Assembly (NCBI RefSeq): GCF_001411555.2 | Contig: NC_049916.1 | Location: forward strand, 27,360,558-27,424,557 | DNA length: 64,000 nt | Source: Juglans regia | Lineage: Eukaryota > Streptophyta > Magnoliopsida > Fagales > Juglandaceae | Direction: 5' to 3' | Translations under genes and position numbers: made by a program | The notes under the pieces: model-generated | What the model was told of the DNA's origin: nothing | Seen by the model: only the letters and a program-made list of their open reading frames with translations | The model's database searches: none | In this document: positions 1-10,966 of the stretch, piece after piece | Layout of the letters: every line of letters begins with the position of its first letter | How positions within the stretch are numbered: the stretch's first letter is position 1

Positions 1-194
1 TTAACTCTCACCTCTTTCTCTTTTACAAGAAAAGACTAATAGAGGAATTTTACTAGAGTCACAAGTTACTAAATAAGCTTATGATTTGGTGTACTTAACT
101 AAGAAGCTAGACCCTCTTATTTATAGGCCATGGGCCTTGGCTCCCTTTACAAATCCCATCGGTGTGGGACTCCAAAAGGAGCATAAACCCAACA
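1..194 (-). repeat. 3' LTR of the gag-only element (partial)
   Basis: This is identical to positions 1866-2059. It ends in CCCAACA, the inverse of the TGTTGGG that begins the full LTR copy. On the minus strand it is preceded by a purine-rich GGTGGAGA tract (195-203 region), the expected plus-strand priming site. Confidence 0.9.
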
Positions 195-550
195 ATCTCC
201 ACCTTGCGACTTTGGCTGGTCCCACAGCCACGCTCCACCGCAATAAAGATCTTCATAGCTTCTGCTATCATGCTCCACCATAAAAGCATACCCACTCAGA
301 ATAAACCAATTCCAAGCATTTCAATTTCGGCTCATGTCGAAAAATAACATTGCTGAAAAATTATGGTGCAACTTCCACGTTTGGCTTTCCTGGAAGTTCA
401 TCAGCCATCGACATAAATTTCCACCACACACCCTACATTAATGCCAAACCAATGCTTGTGTGCAAATTTGTGGACCAGCTAACATTAACACATCCTCTAT
501 CATGACAACTTTGGGAATTAATGGCATGCCATGAGGATGTACATATCCCT

Positions 551-1405
551 TTAACAGACATCGTCTTCCATGGAGAGGGACACAACGTTAGTTTCATTAT
601 CAGTATCTCCATTTACTGACTTGGAGCCACTTGCCGAACCTGCTCCACCTCTTGGACAATTTTTCTTGACGTGCCCAGATTGTCCACACCCCCAGCAGAC
701 TACTTTCATCTTCATGGAGTTCTTCTTCTTCCCATTACCAGCTACTACCACTGCTAAATTCACAGGTGGACCATTTCTTCCACCACCTAGTCTTCTCTCT
801 TCAGAAAAGAGTTTACTGGTAACCTCTGAAAAAATTATTTTCTCCTTCCCATGTATCAAAATAGGCTTCATATGTTCATAGGAAGATGGAAGAGACCAGA
901 TGAGCCTCAAGGCTTGATCCTCATCATCAATTTTAACTCCAATAGATTCTAGCTCAGAGACAATACCATTGAGAACACTTAAATGATCTGAAATAGTCGT
1001 ACCTTCACTCATATGCAGTGTATGAAACTGTTCCTTTAGGTACACCCGATTTGAGACGCATTTTGTCTGATACAACTCTTCTAGCTTTTCCCAGAGTTTC
1101 TTTGCCGTAGATATACCATGTATATTTGCAAGAACATTCTTGGCCAAGCACAGACGTATCGCACTTGCTGCTCTCAAATCCAGATCTTCCCAATCTTCAT
1201 CGCTCATTACAGATCTGCTCTTTGTTTGATCAGTCACGCTAGTATCACTGCTGACTTCAGGGGTTGGTCTGCCTTTCAATGCCTTGTGTAATCCTGATTG
1301 AATCAAAACATCCTTGACTTGAACTTGCCACAAGCCAAAATTAATTCTCCCATCAAATTTCTCCACCTCATATCGGATAGAATTTGAAACCTTACTTCTT
1401 GACAT
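551..1405 (-). CDS. Copia-type Gag protein (UBN2 domain, zinc knuckle)
   Basis: An uninterrupted 284-residue reading frame forms the only coding region of the gag-only element. The N-terminal part (about residues 1-40) resembles the copia gag start with VEKFDG and FGLWQ. A UBN2-like capsid region follows to about residue 210. Near residues 236-249 is a CCHC zinc knuckle, C-W-G-C-G-Q-S-G-H-V-K-K-N-C, which binds RNA in this family. The protein should assemble virus-like particles around element RNA. The frame stops soon after the knuckle, where a normal element would continue into protease. The absence of frameshifts fits a recent insertion or continued selection on Gag. The family call is firm; present activity is inference. 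Confidence 0.85.
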   Translation of the reverse strand: MSRSKVSNSIRYEVEKFDGRINFGLWQVQVKDVLIQSGLHKALKGRPTPEVSSDTSVTDQTKSRSVMSDEDWEDLDLRAASAIRLCLAKNVLANIHGISTAKKLWEKLEELYQTKCVSNRVYLKEQFHTLHMSEGTTISDHLSVLNGIVSELESIGVKIDDEDQALRLIWSLPSSYEHMKPILIHGKEKIIFSEVTSKLFSEERRLGGGRNGPPVNLAVVVAGNGKKKNSMKMKVVCWGCGQSGHVKKNCPRGGAGSASGSKSVNGDTDNETNVVSLSMEDDVC

Positions 1406-1620
1406 TGCCTCGATGAATTTTACCGTAGAAATGAATGGTACTCACTAAGTAAGTTCCCAGGAAAGATTATTCTTTCCTAGACAGAACTTCAAGGTTCCCA
1501 GGAAAGATTGGAGGGTCACACTGGACCACTTAAATACCAATCTCCTAGACAGAACCTCCTTAGACTGTACGTATCTACACTACCACACCAAAGCTCCACC
1601 CACCAAAAAGAACCTAGTGT

Positions 1621-1631
1621 CTCTGATACCA
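1621..1631 (-). other. Primer binding site (initiator tRNA-Met type)
   Basis: On the minus strand it reads TGGTATCAGAG, two bases inside the 5' LTR. This is the classic plant copia site complementary to the 3' end of initiator methionine tRNA, and it fixes the orientation of the element. Confidence 0.9.
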
Positions 1632-1633
1632 CT

Positions 1634-2059
1634 TGTTGGGAATTTAGACCTCCTAAATTCACCCCCTAGGATCCACCCTTTGGTGAAATATGAAGTAAAA
1701 CAGAGAAATAATAACAACACAAGAATTTACGTGGAAACTCCCAAAATAGGAGAAAAAACCACCAGACCCAGAGAAGAAAATACACTATATGAAAAATTAT
1801 TACAATCACACAATTTTTCTCCTCACTCCAAATGACACCCACAAAGCTTCCCCACTAGTAAAACTTTAACTCTCACCTCTTTCTCTTTTACAAGAAAAGA
1901 CTAATAGAGGAATTTTACTAGAGTCACAAGTTACTAAATAAGCTTATGATTTGGTGTACTTAACTAAGAAGCTAGACCCTCTTATTTATAGGCCATGGGC
2001 CTTGGCTCCCTTTACAAATCCCATCGGTGTGGGACTCCAAAAGGAGCATAAACCCAACA
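1634..2059 (-). repeat. 5' LTR of the gag-only element (426 bp)
   Basis: It begins TGTTGGG and ends CCCAACA, giving the TG...CA ends of an LTR with a 7-bp terminal inverted repeat. On the minus strand it should contain the element promoter. Directly inside it lies the primer binding site. Confidence 0.9.
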
Positions 2060-2293
2060 AGGAGGGCACATGAAAGTAAGCCCAAGAACCACGTCCGGAA
2101 AGGTCCATACGGGAAGGGTATGATCGTCGGTGTTGGCCACGGTTCGCCGGACTTCTTCAATGGGAGGCAGCTCATCCTTGTCCACATTGCCAATAGCGAC
2201 ATCAAAGAGGTGGTTCTTTTCTGGGTCTTTGAATTTTGCAGTGGTGGTGGCTATTGTATTTGGGGTTGATGTTTGTTTATCTAGTGTACCCAT
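2060..2293 (-). pseudogene. Oligopeptide transporter (OPT4-like) exon 1 fragment, frameshifted and disrupted
   Basis: On the minus strand from the ATG at 2293, the translation matches the N-terminus of the intact OPT gene next door. It includes a PIEEVRRTVANTDD segment where the neighbour has [14 protein letters not shown], then LPVWTF. At 2095-2098 (CCGG) there is one base too many: the frame after TF must change to read RTWFLGLLSCALL, the OPT sequence expected there. A few codons later the copia-type LTR begins, so the rest of the gene, if it survives, lies left of the window. This was probably a tandem duplicate of the OPT gene at 3374-7552, in the same orientation with about 1.1 kb between them. 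The frameshift plus the insertion make it non-functional. Confidence 0.85.
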
Positions 2294-3373
2294 TGAGTGA
2301 TACAAAAGTAAAGCGGAGGTGAAAGGTGGGTGTTGGTGAACTTGAAAGATGAGAGTTTAATTAGATTTGACTTATTAATATATAACAAGGTACGATTTTG
2401 GCATGTTGGTTTGCTTTGAGGATTTCCCAAAGTGATTTTTAGAAAAGTTGTGTAGTTTCAAAATGCACATATCCAGATTTTATCAAGTGAGCCGAAGTAT
2501 TGAAAAAAACAAACATACAAGCGATGACCTCAAAGTTGCGAAGTGGATTTCTCTTTCAAATGAGTAATGCCTATGGGCTCACTTTCTCTCCCTCTCTTCT
2601 CCTATGTTTGAATAAGGATGTTTGATTCGTGTGCTTCTTTTGTTCTTTCTATTTGTCATTTGCTTTAGCAACTAAAAAACATCGATGGCCACAATATTGT
2701 TCAATCATTTCAATGCATGATCAAGTCCAATCAGGCTAATTAAATTAAACCTATCAAATAATCTGACTTGATGTCTATGGGCTAGTTATATTTAGGAATC
2801 CTAGACAATCCTACATGTGTGTGTATATATATATATACACCTTGGTAATATGAAAAAACATCTAGCAATTAAAATTCACAAATGGAGATGACATTGAATG
2901 TCATAAATTTTGCCCTCGAGACATCTTTGTGACCTTTCAATGAATTGCTCCCAGTAGTTGCAATTGAGATATGGCTTAAATAAATGTTTTTTTTTGGATT
3001 GGGGGAGGAGGTTTCAAACTCCAGCCTCCATTTTAGAGACTGCTGTAGATTATATCAATCAGACCACATGACTTTAGAAAATAAATGACTTTTATATGTT
3101 CACATTGAATATATCTAAGCACAACTCTCATGAACACTCAAGGGGAAAAAAATCTCACAGGGGCAATTGGCGTCGTAAGAAGTCTGCTATATATGTTCTC
3201 CTAAGAGGCTTTCCTCTCACGCTTTCCACAAATGAAAAATACTGACAACATGATGAATAACAGAAGTTTCCTCCAATAAGTTATTGCAAATTTAAGTTGA
3301 GAGTAACGTTGGTTGGAATGCATTTTCAAGTTAAATTACATGAGTTATTACTCTAAAAGTTAAATACAAAGCA
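2294..3373. other. Intergenic: upstream of OPT pseudogene, downstream of intact OPT4
   Basis: No coding region is visible. It holds the old promoter side of the pseudogene, a short TA run near 2824-2838 and the likely 3' untranslated region of OPT4 near 3200-3373. Confidence 0.6.
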
Positions 3374-6300
3374 TTAATGATGTACTGGACAATTATCAAC
3401 CGCTATGCCCTTTGCCGTTGGACAATATGCCAAATCACAGTGTTCACCACCTGTACCCCACCAAGTCACACCTTTTCCCTTCATGCCCAATGAAAAGTAT
3501 AGTAGCACTCCCATGAAAGCAACCCCAGCATCCAATGCTCCTGAAAGAACATAATTGTACCTCTGCCACCATTGCTTTCGATACTTGAATACAAAATAAT
3601 TGAAAAATATTCCGACCAAAACCCAAGAATTGTAGTTCAAGGGTGTTGCCGGTGGCATATTTCCAGTTGCCCCCAGAAGGACTGGAAGGTTAATAAATGG
3701 GATCCAAGATTGCTTGGGGAATGCCTTGTGCAATAGCCAAACGATAACTGGACCAATCAAACCTCCGAGGAAGAACCAATTCATGGCCTCATAGCTCCCT
3801 AAAGTTCCAAAGATTCGTCTCGGCCCCACTAAGCCCCATATCACAGATGCATCGAAGAAAACTCGATCGTTAGGGCATGTCCAGGGACTATTGGCAGGAA
3901 GGAGTTGTGGCTGACATATATGATGAATGAAGTTTAGCAGCCACCATGCCACTCCCATGTTGATTGTTCCGGCAACAATTGTTCCTACAAACTAGGTATA
4001 CATATAAAACCAATCAATGTCTTTGGCGTAGATTCATTTCACCAGTACTTGTTACATATGATGATGTAAGAAGTAAGGAAGTATGAAGTATTTGTACCTG
4101 AACTAAGAACATTGATCTGGGTGGAATCTTCATGTAATGTCCTAGCTTGAAATCACTGAGGAAGGACACTGCTTGAGCCATGCTCATATAGCCATAGACT
4201 TTGAAGCATACATTAGCAATTGGTCTTTCTGGATATATCAGACCCATTATGTACTCTGTTATTATGTTTAACCCTGGTGTCTGTGTATATAGAGCATCAC
4301 AAAATCAGTGAAAAAGTAAAAGAATTTTGACGTAGAATATTTGAACATGCAAATGTTTACTCCCTAAACTGATAAAGAAGGGGAAATTAGCAAAATTTTT
4401 CACAATCACCTGGTTTGTTGTGGCAGTTATGACACTAATTGGAAGGGTGAAAGTAAAGGCTATGGCACTGGCAAAGAAGAGTGCCCACCATGGCATTTGG
4501 ACCTGATCATTCAAAACGATGCAAATTACAAGGGAAACTGCAAGTGTCACAGCAAGCAACAAGTAAAACCACCAGGAAGGTATGTCCTTGTATCTTCTCA
4601 TCAACCTTGTATGAATATCATCCTTGCCTATGTACGAAGCTCGGAATCGCTCATAAATTTCTCTGTCGATTAGATTTTCTTATCAAAATGACAACATAAT
4701 TTTAATCATAAACTTTAAAATAGTAGTCTGTTACAATTAAAGCAAAACACATAGAAAACATAACCAGTAGTTTGCATTTTCCCCCTTATTTTAAACACAT
4801 AAAAAGAACTCAAAGCATTGAAAGATTCTACCTTTAATAAATCATAAAATTCATTATCCAATTCTTATAATATTCATGTAGGAATATTCTATGGTTACCT
4901 TCCATTAAAAAAGGCCACATGCGTAAGGGTGGCAGCAACAGTGGCAAAGCCAAATCCATAAGTGAGAGCAAAAAACATGCTCATGTGAACTGGCCCTTGC
5001 TCCTCGTACTTTGTTAGATCTAATTGAAACTTGTCATTGACAATGATTGTGGTGTTGTATGCTTGTCCTTGGGATGTAAACAAATCAGAAGAGAAAATGG
5101 GAAATTTATTAGCACCGTACAAGTTAAACCCCCAATATGCTATGGGGATTGCAATGTAGACAATCAAAACATAGCCTGCAAAGATGTTCATAATGGAGAA
5201 GAAGGGGCTGATGAGGGGGCTAAACAAAAAGGAGGCCACGGCAGCCCAATCTAGTGTAAATGCTCCGAGTCCAAGGCCTTGCATGCCTGAGCCAATTTGC
5301 TGGGCAGTAACTGAGTTTGAGAATGCCCAGCACACCCATGAGATGTTTGTGACTGTTGAGAAGAGGTAGCCCGGCACTATTGCCCATGAAAAACTGCATA
5401 TTAATGCAATTAGGAAGAACTTCCCCCGTGTGATTGTGCGCTTCTCTTCTTTCTCGTGCAGAGCCCTGAAAATTTCAGTATTGATTGAGTATTAGCTAGA
5501 CATGAAAATTAGGCTCGTGATTGGGTTGGTTTGTTTAGGACTACTAGTTTTGGTCTTTTGTTATGTTATTATAGAAAAATGAAAATTACTTTAGCCATAA
5601 AGTGATTACACAAAAATAAATCTATAAATTGACGTAGCTTGATACGGTACGTTAAGATTATAAAGTTACTTTTATTATAAAGAAGATCTAACGGATTCTA
5701 TGAAATCACATCAGTTTGTGAGTTTACTTTATATAATCTCTTTGTATTTGTAGCAATTCTCTTTACAATATTTAAATTTTAATGATTGAAGAGGGATTTA
5801 TCTTATTTTACTTATCTATCAATTATTTGTTGAGATAGTGAAATGATATGGTTAAAAAGATAATGAATATTATATCTAAAAGAGAAGCACTTGATCAAGA
5901 GATTTTATAAAAATTAACTTATAAATTAACTTAATTTGATATATTCCGTTAGATTGTAAAATTTTTATTATTACTATTATAAAATATATTTTATACATAA
6001 AACCATTTCATTTTCCCGAACCTAAGAATGCAAAAGTTACGTACCGGAAAATTGAGACTTGGACCAGAGTAGAAGGCCACCACATTTGGGCCGGCTCCAC
6101 CACGTACTTCCTCAATAGCCCAGCCCAACCATATCCTAGTACCTGCAAACCCAACCAAACCCAATGAATAATATTTACTAATTTTGTGCGTATTATTAAC
6201 TATAAGTAATTAAGCATAATAATAATGTCTTGAAACTTGCACTACCATTAACATGCAAGAAGGCCGGCAAATGAAATGGCCCACCGAATCGCATATTTAT

Positions 6301-6884
6301 TTTTCATTATTTTTTACTATTATTTAATATTATTTTATTATTATTTTTATCACTTTTATATTATTATTTACAAATCATCTTCACTAACCCAATACTCTTC
6401 TTTTTGGTAGTACCTATCCCAAAGTATCTTCCCGTCGGATATTACATTCTTACTTGCTGCTATATTAAATGTAGACGTCCCTTGTTATTATCATAAATTG
6501 CTCGCATTAAAATAAAATAAAAATGCTATTCTGAAATTTGTCCCTTTTTTTAGTTGAAATTTGTCGGTTTTTAATGATACTAATCGGTGTATTCGATCTT
6601 TTAAGTATCTCTCACATCAATTATTTAAATAAAAATTATTAAAATGTGAATATGATATATAATTGAAAGGATAAATATTTTAGTCACAGATCTCATATAA
6701 AATAATATGATTTGATGTAGCGCATTAGAGAGAAGCCATTATAACAGTGCACATTTTGCACTCACTGCATGACTGCTTCTAGTTGATTATTCCCAACACT
6801 CATTTAAAGAAATGTGTGGTCTAAATGATGTCACATCATATATATAAAATGAATGTTCTCAATAATGACTTCTATTTATATTTA

Positions 6885-6920
<36 letters not shown>

Positions 6921-7552
6921 CTCGAAGCTTTTAAATTTTAACATGGTGGTGCGCTGGTAAAGATGACAATGATCCAACTAATTGACCAACGGTCAGTATA
7001 TCATGTTACCTGAGTAGTGATAATAAGAAGCCAACCAGCCAAAAACGATATTTTCCGGCGATAGAAGGCTATGATGATATCAACGATGTAAACAGAATAA
7101 GCCGGACCATTTCCGAATGCTGTACCGGCATTGGCGAAGATGGAAATGAGTACGTGCTCTTTCATGTTAAACGGACCAGGGTTGAGGGAGAACAACCTAG
7201 AGCCAAACCCCGGTATTCTAAACTGGGTTGTTGGGAGTGTGGCTGCCATGAAACGGCCTATTGGTAGGGTGGACACCAAGACAGTGATTTGGGTTATGAC
7301 GATTGGCTCTTTCCGGTAGGCGAAGAACTGGTTAAGGAAGGAGAGGAGACCGCATGAGATGAGGCCCAAGCTCCACATCCGAAACGTCCACACGGGCAGG
7401 GTCGGGTCGTCGGTGTTCGTCACGGTTAGCTGGACTTCTTCCACCGGAGAGATCAGCTCATGATCTTCATCTACGGAATTATCTGCAATGGTTTCAGGCC
7501 GGTTCGAGAGTTTGGTGGTGGGATCCGGAGATTGAATTTCTAGGGTGGCCAT
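3374..7552 (-). CDS. OPT4: Oligopeptide transporter, OPT4-type (six exons)
   Basis: A proton-coupled transporter of the OPT family, expected in the plasma membrane, carrying small peptides or related metal-chelator substrates. Exons on the minus strand: 7552-7010, 6142-6045, 5465-4899, 4662-4410, 4280-4098 and 3991-3374, giving about 753 residues, normal for the family. All junctions are GT-AG and in phase. Visible signatures are the N-terminal [15 protein letters not shown] segment, FLNQFFAYR, the OPT hallmark [22 protein letters not shown], and KIPPRSMF in exon 5. Many hydrophobic segments are present. The start at 7552 is the first ATG and matches the family N-terminus. The close match to remembered Arabidopsis OPT4 (At5g64410) supports the symbol; substrate is not deducible here. 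Intron 2 (5466-6044) carries AT-rich MITE-like sequence. Confidence 0.92.
5559..5990. repeat. AT-rich MITE-like repeats in OPT4 intron 2 (family B)
   Basis: Two neighbouring stretches (about 5559-5765 and 5880-5990) share motifs such as CTATAAATTGACGT, ATCTAACGG and AATCACATCAGTTTGT. Similar sequence recurs at about 9232-9412 and 57795-57965. The ends are imperfect inverted repeats. This looks like an old dispersed non-autonomous transposon family; the exact borders are uncertain. Confidence 0.5.
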
Positions 7553-7687
7553 GGGAGAGGGAGAGCAGAGATCAGGAGGTGCACAAGAAAAGTCTTGATT
7601 ATATAGATCAAACGACTAATTACAGAACATTAATGAATAATGGATAGGATAGAATATTATTAATGGTCCATGAGACATTTATTAGAA

Positions 7688-7892
7688 GTTTAGATTCATT
7701 GATGAGTTGAGATAATTTATAAATAGTAGAATAAAAGTTAAATTATTTATTATATTTAGTGTGGAAATTTGATAAAGTTATTTTAGAATTTGAAAAAATT
7801 AAATTGTTTATTATATTTTGTGTAAAAATTTGAAAAAATTGTAATGATGAGATGAGATGAGATGAATTGAGGTGGATTTTGAATCCAAATCT
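7688..7892. repeat. Tourist-like MITE, family A copy
   Basis: The left end GTTTAGATTCA is mirrored by TGAATCCAAAT at the right. The interior has AAATTATTTATTATATTT, a poly-A-flanked AAAATTTGAAAAAATT core and a run of GATGA units, the same layout as the copies at 20565-20770, 23640-23843 and 61008-61224. Confidence 0.6.
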
Positions 7893-8617
7893 CTCTGTGT
7901 GAATGTTATTGTCGTATTGTTTGACTAGAGGTAGTGTTACTTTTTTTTTTCATGATATAAGAGAAAAGAAATGATATTTATAATTATGGAGTACATAAGT
8001 GTCGTACAATTCTTTTTAAAAAAAATAAATAAATATAAACTCATATAAAATAAATAAATTTTTAAAAATGAATCTCATTTTTTTAAAAAAGATTACGTAA
8101 TATTTACGCCCTCTACGATAATATTTAACATTACTCAAATATAGTATCGTTCCGAGAAAGATTCTATATAAAAGGCTTCAACTTTTAGTACTAATTATAC
8201 AACAATTCTCAATATACTCAAACAAATTAACACATAAATTAATAGTCTCCATCAGAATAAGATGAATCAAAACGTACGTCATCTTGATGTGTACATGATT
8301 TTGAAGAAAAATTACGTCGGTTGAAACTCATGGATATTGTTGCTTTAGTTGCTAAACGTTATCTTGATGTCTACATTTTTAAGACTGCTCATTCCAATTC
8401 CGGGTATTCCTGGACAGGATTTCAAATTTTAAAATTGGGCCGAAACCCAGACCGAATTAACCTGGATCAAACCTTGGTCAGAATCCGAATTAAAATCAAA
8501 TTTTAAAAATTTGGAACCTGGGTTATGAGTTGTATCTGGGGTTTTTTTTTTTCTTTAAATAAAAGCCTACATATTCATTGATCACCAATAAAAAGTCACA
8601 TGAAGAAGAGAGTAAAA

Positions 8618-8650
<33 letters not shown>

Positions 8651-9670
8651 ATTCATCGGACATAAAGTACATTTTTCTTGAATTTCTGTCCCTGAAAGGA
8701 ACAAAGAAAAAGAACATTAAAAAATTCAAATCCAAAAAAACAAAATGTATTGGGTGTATCTGAATTTTTTATACATGATGTGAAATATTTATCACTATTA
8801 AATAATTATTTATTAAATAATTTTTTATTATTTAATAATAATAAATATATCTTATTTTATATAATAAAATAAAAATATGATAGTAATATGGTGTATAGCA
8901 TTACTCAAGAATAAATATTTGGTTGATATTAGTGGCCAATTTTAGTCGATCCATTATCATCTTAGGTCGCCCAATCGCAGGGAAACGAACCGAATGCTAT
9001 CACAAATTGTTCGCTACTAACAGGCTAATGTGTCTTTTAGCCCATTAGAAGTGGGCGAGCTTGATGGGCCTCACGGAGCCTTCTTTTTTTAAGGATTTGT
9101 CCAACCATTTAAAGTAACCTATGCCCATGTTTTTTGTTCATTGGGATGGAAATAAATGTTTGGTTTGAGCCAATTTTTGTTGAAATATAAGAGCGAAGGC
9201 ATGATAAACATCATTCGAATTATTTATTTCATTTTTTTTTTTGAAATTTTATGTATATAAATAAATTTTATAATATAAATTGACTTGATTTTATATAATT
9301 TATTTTATGATAAAAATAAATTTATAATCTGACATACCTTGTTAGATCATATTATTTTATATATTTATTTTTATATAATCTCTTTATAACTAAAATACTT
9401 TTTAGTCGACAATTGCTAATTGATATGCAAATCACACAAAACTTTTTAAAGTTATAGTTTTGTACATTTTCTATGTATTCATATTGTTTTATTAACTGAT
9501 ATCATGTATTTTAGGACCCGTTTGGATATAGATGCGAGATGAATCATTCACTTTATTTCATCTAATTTAAATTAATAATCTTATTATTATTTAAAAATTA
9601 TTTTAATTCATCTCATTTTACTATTCAAACGGATCAATATGTTGATCTTTTTTAAAAAAAAAATTCTAAA

Positions 9671-9822
9671 CATAAGCTTCACACCCTGCACACCACTTAA
9701 AAGGTATATAATTTTACTTTTTTATCCTCATATTTCATATTGAAATTTCAATATGAAATATGATGATAAAAAAATAAAATCATATATTTTTAAGTGGTGT
9801 GTAGGAGTGTGGGGCTTCTATG
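9671..9822. repeat. Fold-back element: about 150-bp near-perfect hairpin
   Basis: The two halves are nearly perfect reverse complements around a centre at 9745/9746. The inner 34 bases (9729-9762) form an exact palindrome. The outer arms pair as ACACCACTTAAAA with TTTTTAAGTGGTGT and continue to about CATA...TATG. There is no coding capacity. It resembles a fold-back MITE and would give a very stable hairpin if transcribed. Confidence 0.75.
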
Positions 9823-10966
9823 TAGCACAACTCTTACTAAAATAGGGATACAAATTAATATTTTTTTTCACTTTCTTTTTTCGTTTCAGATCTCAAGCTG
9901 ACAAGCACCACGGATTGCAATATCTTCCCTTTAAAAAAATTACTTAATTGGTTCAGACATGTTCTTTTTTTTTTTTTTTTTTTAGTATTATCAGAATGGG
10001 AAATATGCTCCCGGCACGCTAGTCCAATTCAAAGGATTTTTTTTTTTTAAAATGCTTTTAAATATTTTTTTTAAAAAATAATTTATAATATTATTAAATA
10101 ATATTTTCGTAATCACTAAATTCTAAAAAAAATATATAAAAAAAAAAGGGAGCGGGATCCCTAGCTTTTTCCTTCGTAGGAAACTGAGAACCATGCAACG
10201 CGTATTCTTCGTTTCAAAATTTTACTTCCGACAAATCCCATTTTCTCTCTATCTCGCTAGTCGCAAATAAATATTGTATAGCTGAAAGACATTTATGAAA
10301 TTTGTTTGAAATTTTCAACCACCGCAAGTGGTTGCCCAACGACCTTCAATAAGGCTGGAGAGGCATTTTTAGGAGTTTTGTTTATGTTTGTTCCTGGTAC
10401 CTTGCGATTGGGTTTATTGATTCCGACGTGGCTTTTCTTGATTAGGAATAATTTTATCTTGTTTAGGCCATCGCATGCTCATTTGTGGCCTTTCAATGAG
10501 GTACAATATCTATTTCTGAGTAGTTTATCTCTGTTGCCTTTTCATTCTTTTTTCGTTGTTAATGTATACTTTGGGGATTACGTGTTGTAATGGGGTTTCT
10601 GGAGGTTGGGGGGGATTTAAAAGAGTGAAGATTTGATCGGTCGGTTTCTCGGGGTCTGATGGATGTTGAATTTAGAATCTGAGTGGTTTCAAAGTTGGGT
10701 ATAGTAGGCTTGTAGCAAATTTGGTTAATTATATTGATTGAGTTTCGTTCTGGATCCGAGCGTCGGGTCAATCGTGTCTTGAGGCGGTGAGGTCGATTTG
10801 ATGTCATCATCTTCGTGTATGTGACTGCTTTGGGTCTCAAGAGATAAATTATACGATGCTTTGAGGTTGAAATGTTGTAAAGTTGATTAAGGATTTTGTG
10901 GATCACGTTTAATATATATCGTTTTTGTGATTGGATTGATTATTAGAAGATAAGCTGAATAAAATT

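Larger units (their letters stand above)
1..2059 (-). mobile_element. Gag-only Ty1/copia-type LTR retrotransposon (TR-GAG-like), cut by window edge
   Basis: The element reads on the minus strand: 5' LTR at 1634-2059, primer binding site at 1621-1631, gag ORF at 551-1405, polypurine tract just right of 194, and 3' LTR at 1-194 (its outer part lies left of the window). The internal part is only about 1.44 kb. It encodes gag and shows no protease, integrase, reverse transcriptase or RNase H. The 194 bases of the 3' LTR that are visible match the 5' LTR base for base, so insertion was recent. Gag-only plant LTR elements are known as TR-GAG elements and must borrow pol functions from autonomous relatives. 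The insertion lies in exon 1 of an OPT pseudogene. The left target-site copy is outside the window; the five bases AGGAG after 2059 are the expected duplication. Confidence 0.85.
7553..10966. other. Intergenic region between OPT4 and the CorA-like gene, repeat-rich
   Basis: No convincing gene. It holds the OPT4 promoter side, a family A MITE (about 7688-7892), a TA microsatellite (about 8616-8641), a family B copy (about 9232-9412), a short family A-like element (about 9513-9631), a long fold-back hairpin (9671-9822) and several homopolymer runs. The last part, about 10170-10966, is probably promoter and 5' untranslated region of the CorA-like gene. A donor-like AATGAG|GTACAA near 10500 suggests a leader intron. 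Confidence 0.6.

Noticed and set aside
10306..10590. 94-residue hydrophobic frame upstream of the CorA-like gene
   Set aside because: It crosses a likely leader-intron donor and is not continuous with the CorA coding exon; more likely 5' untranslated sequence.
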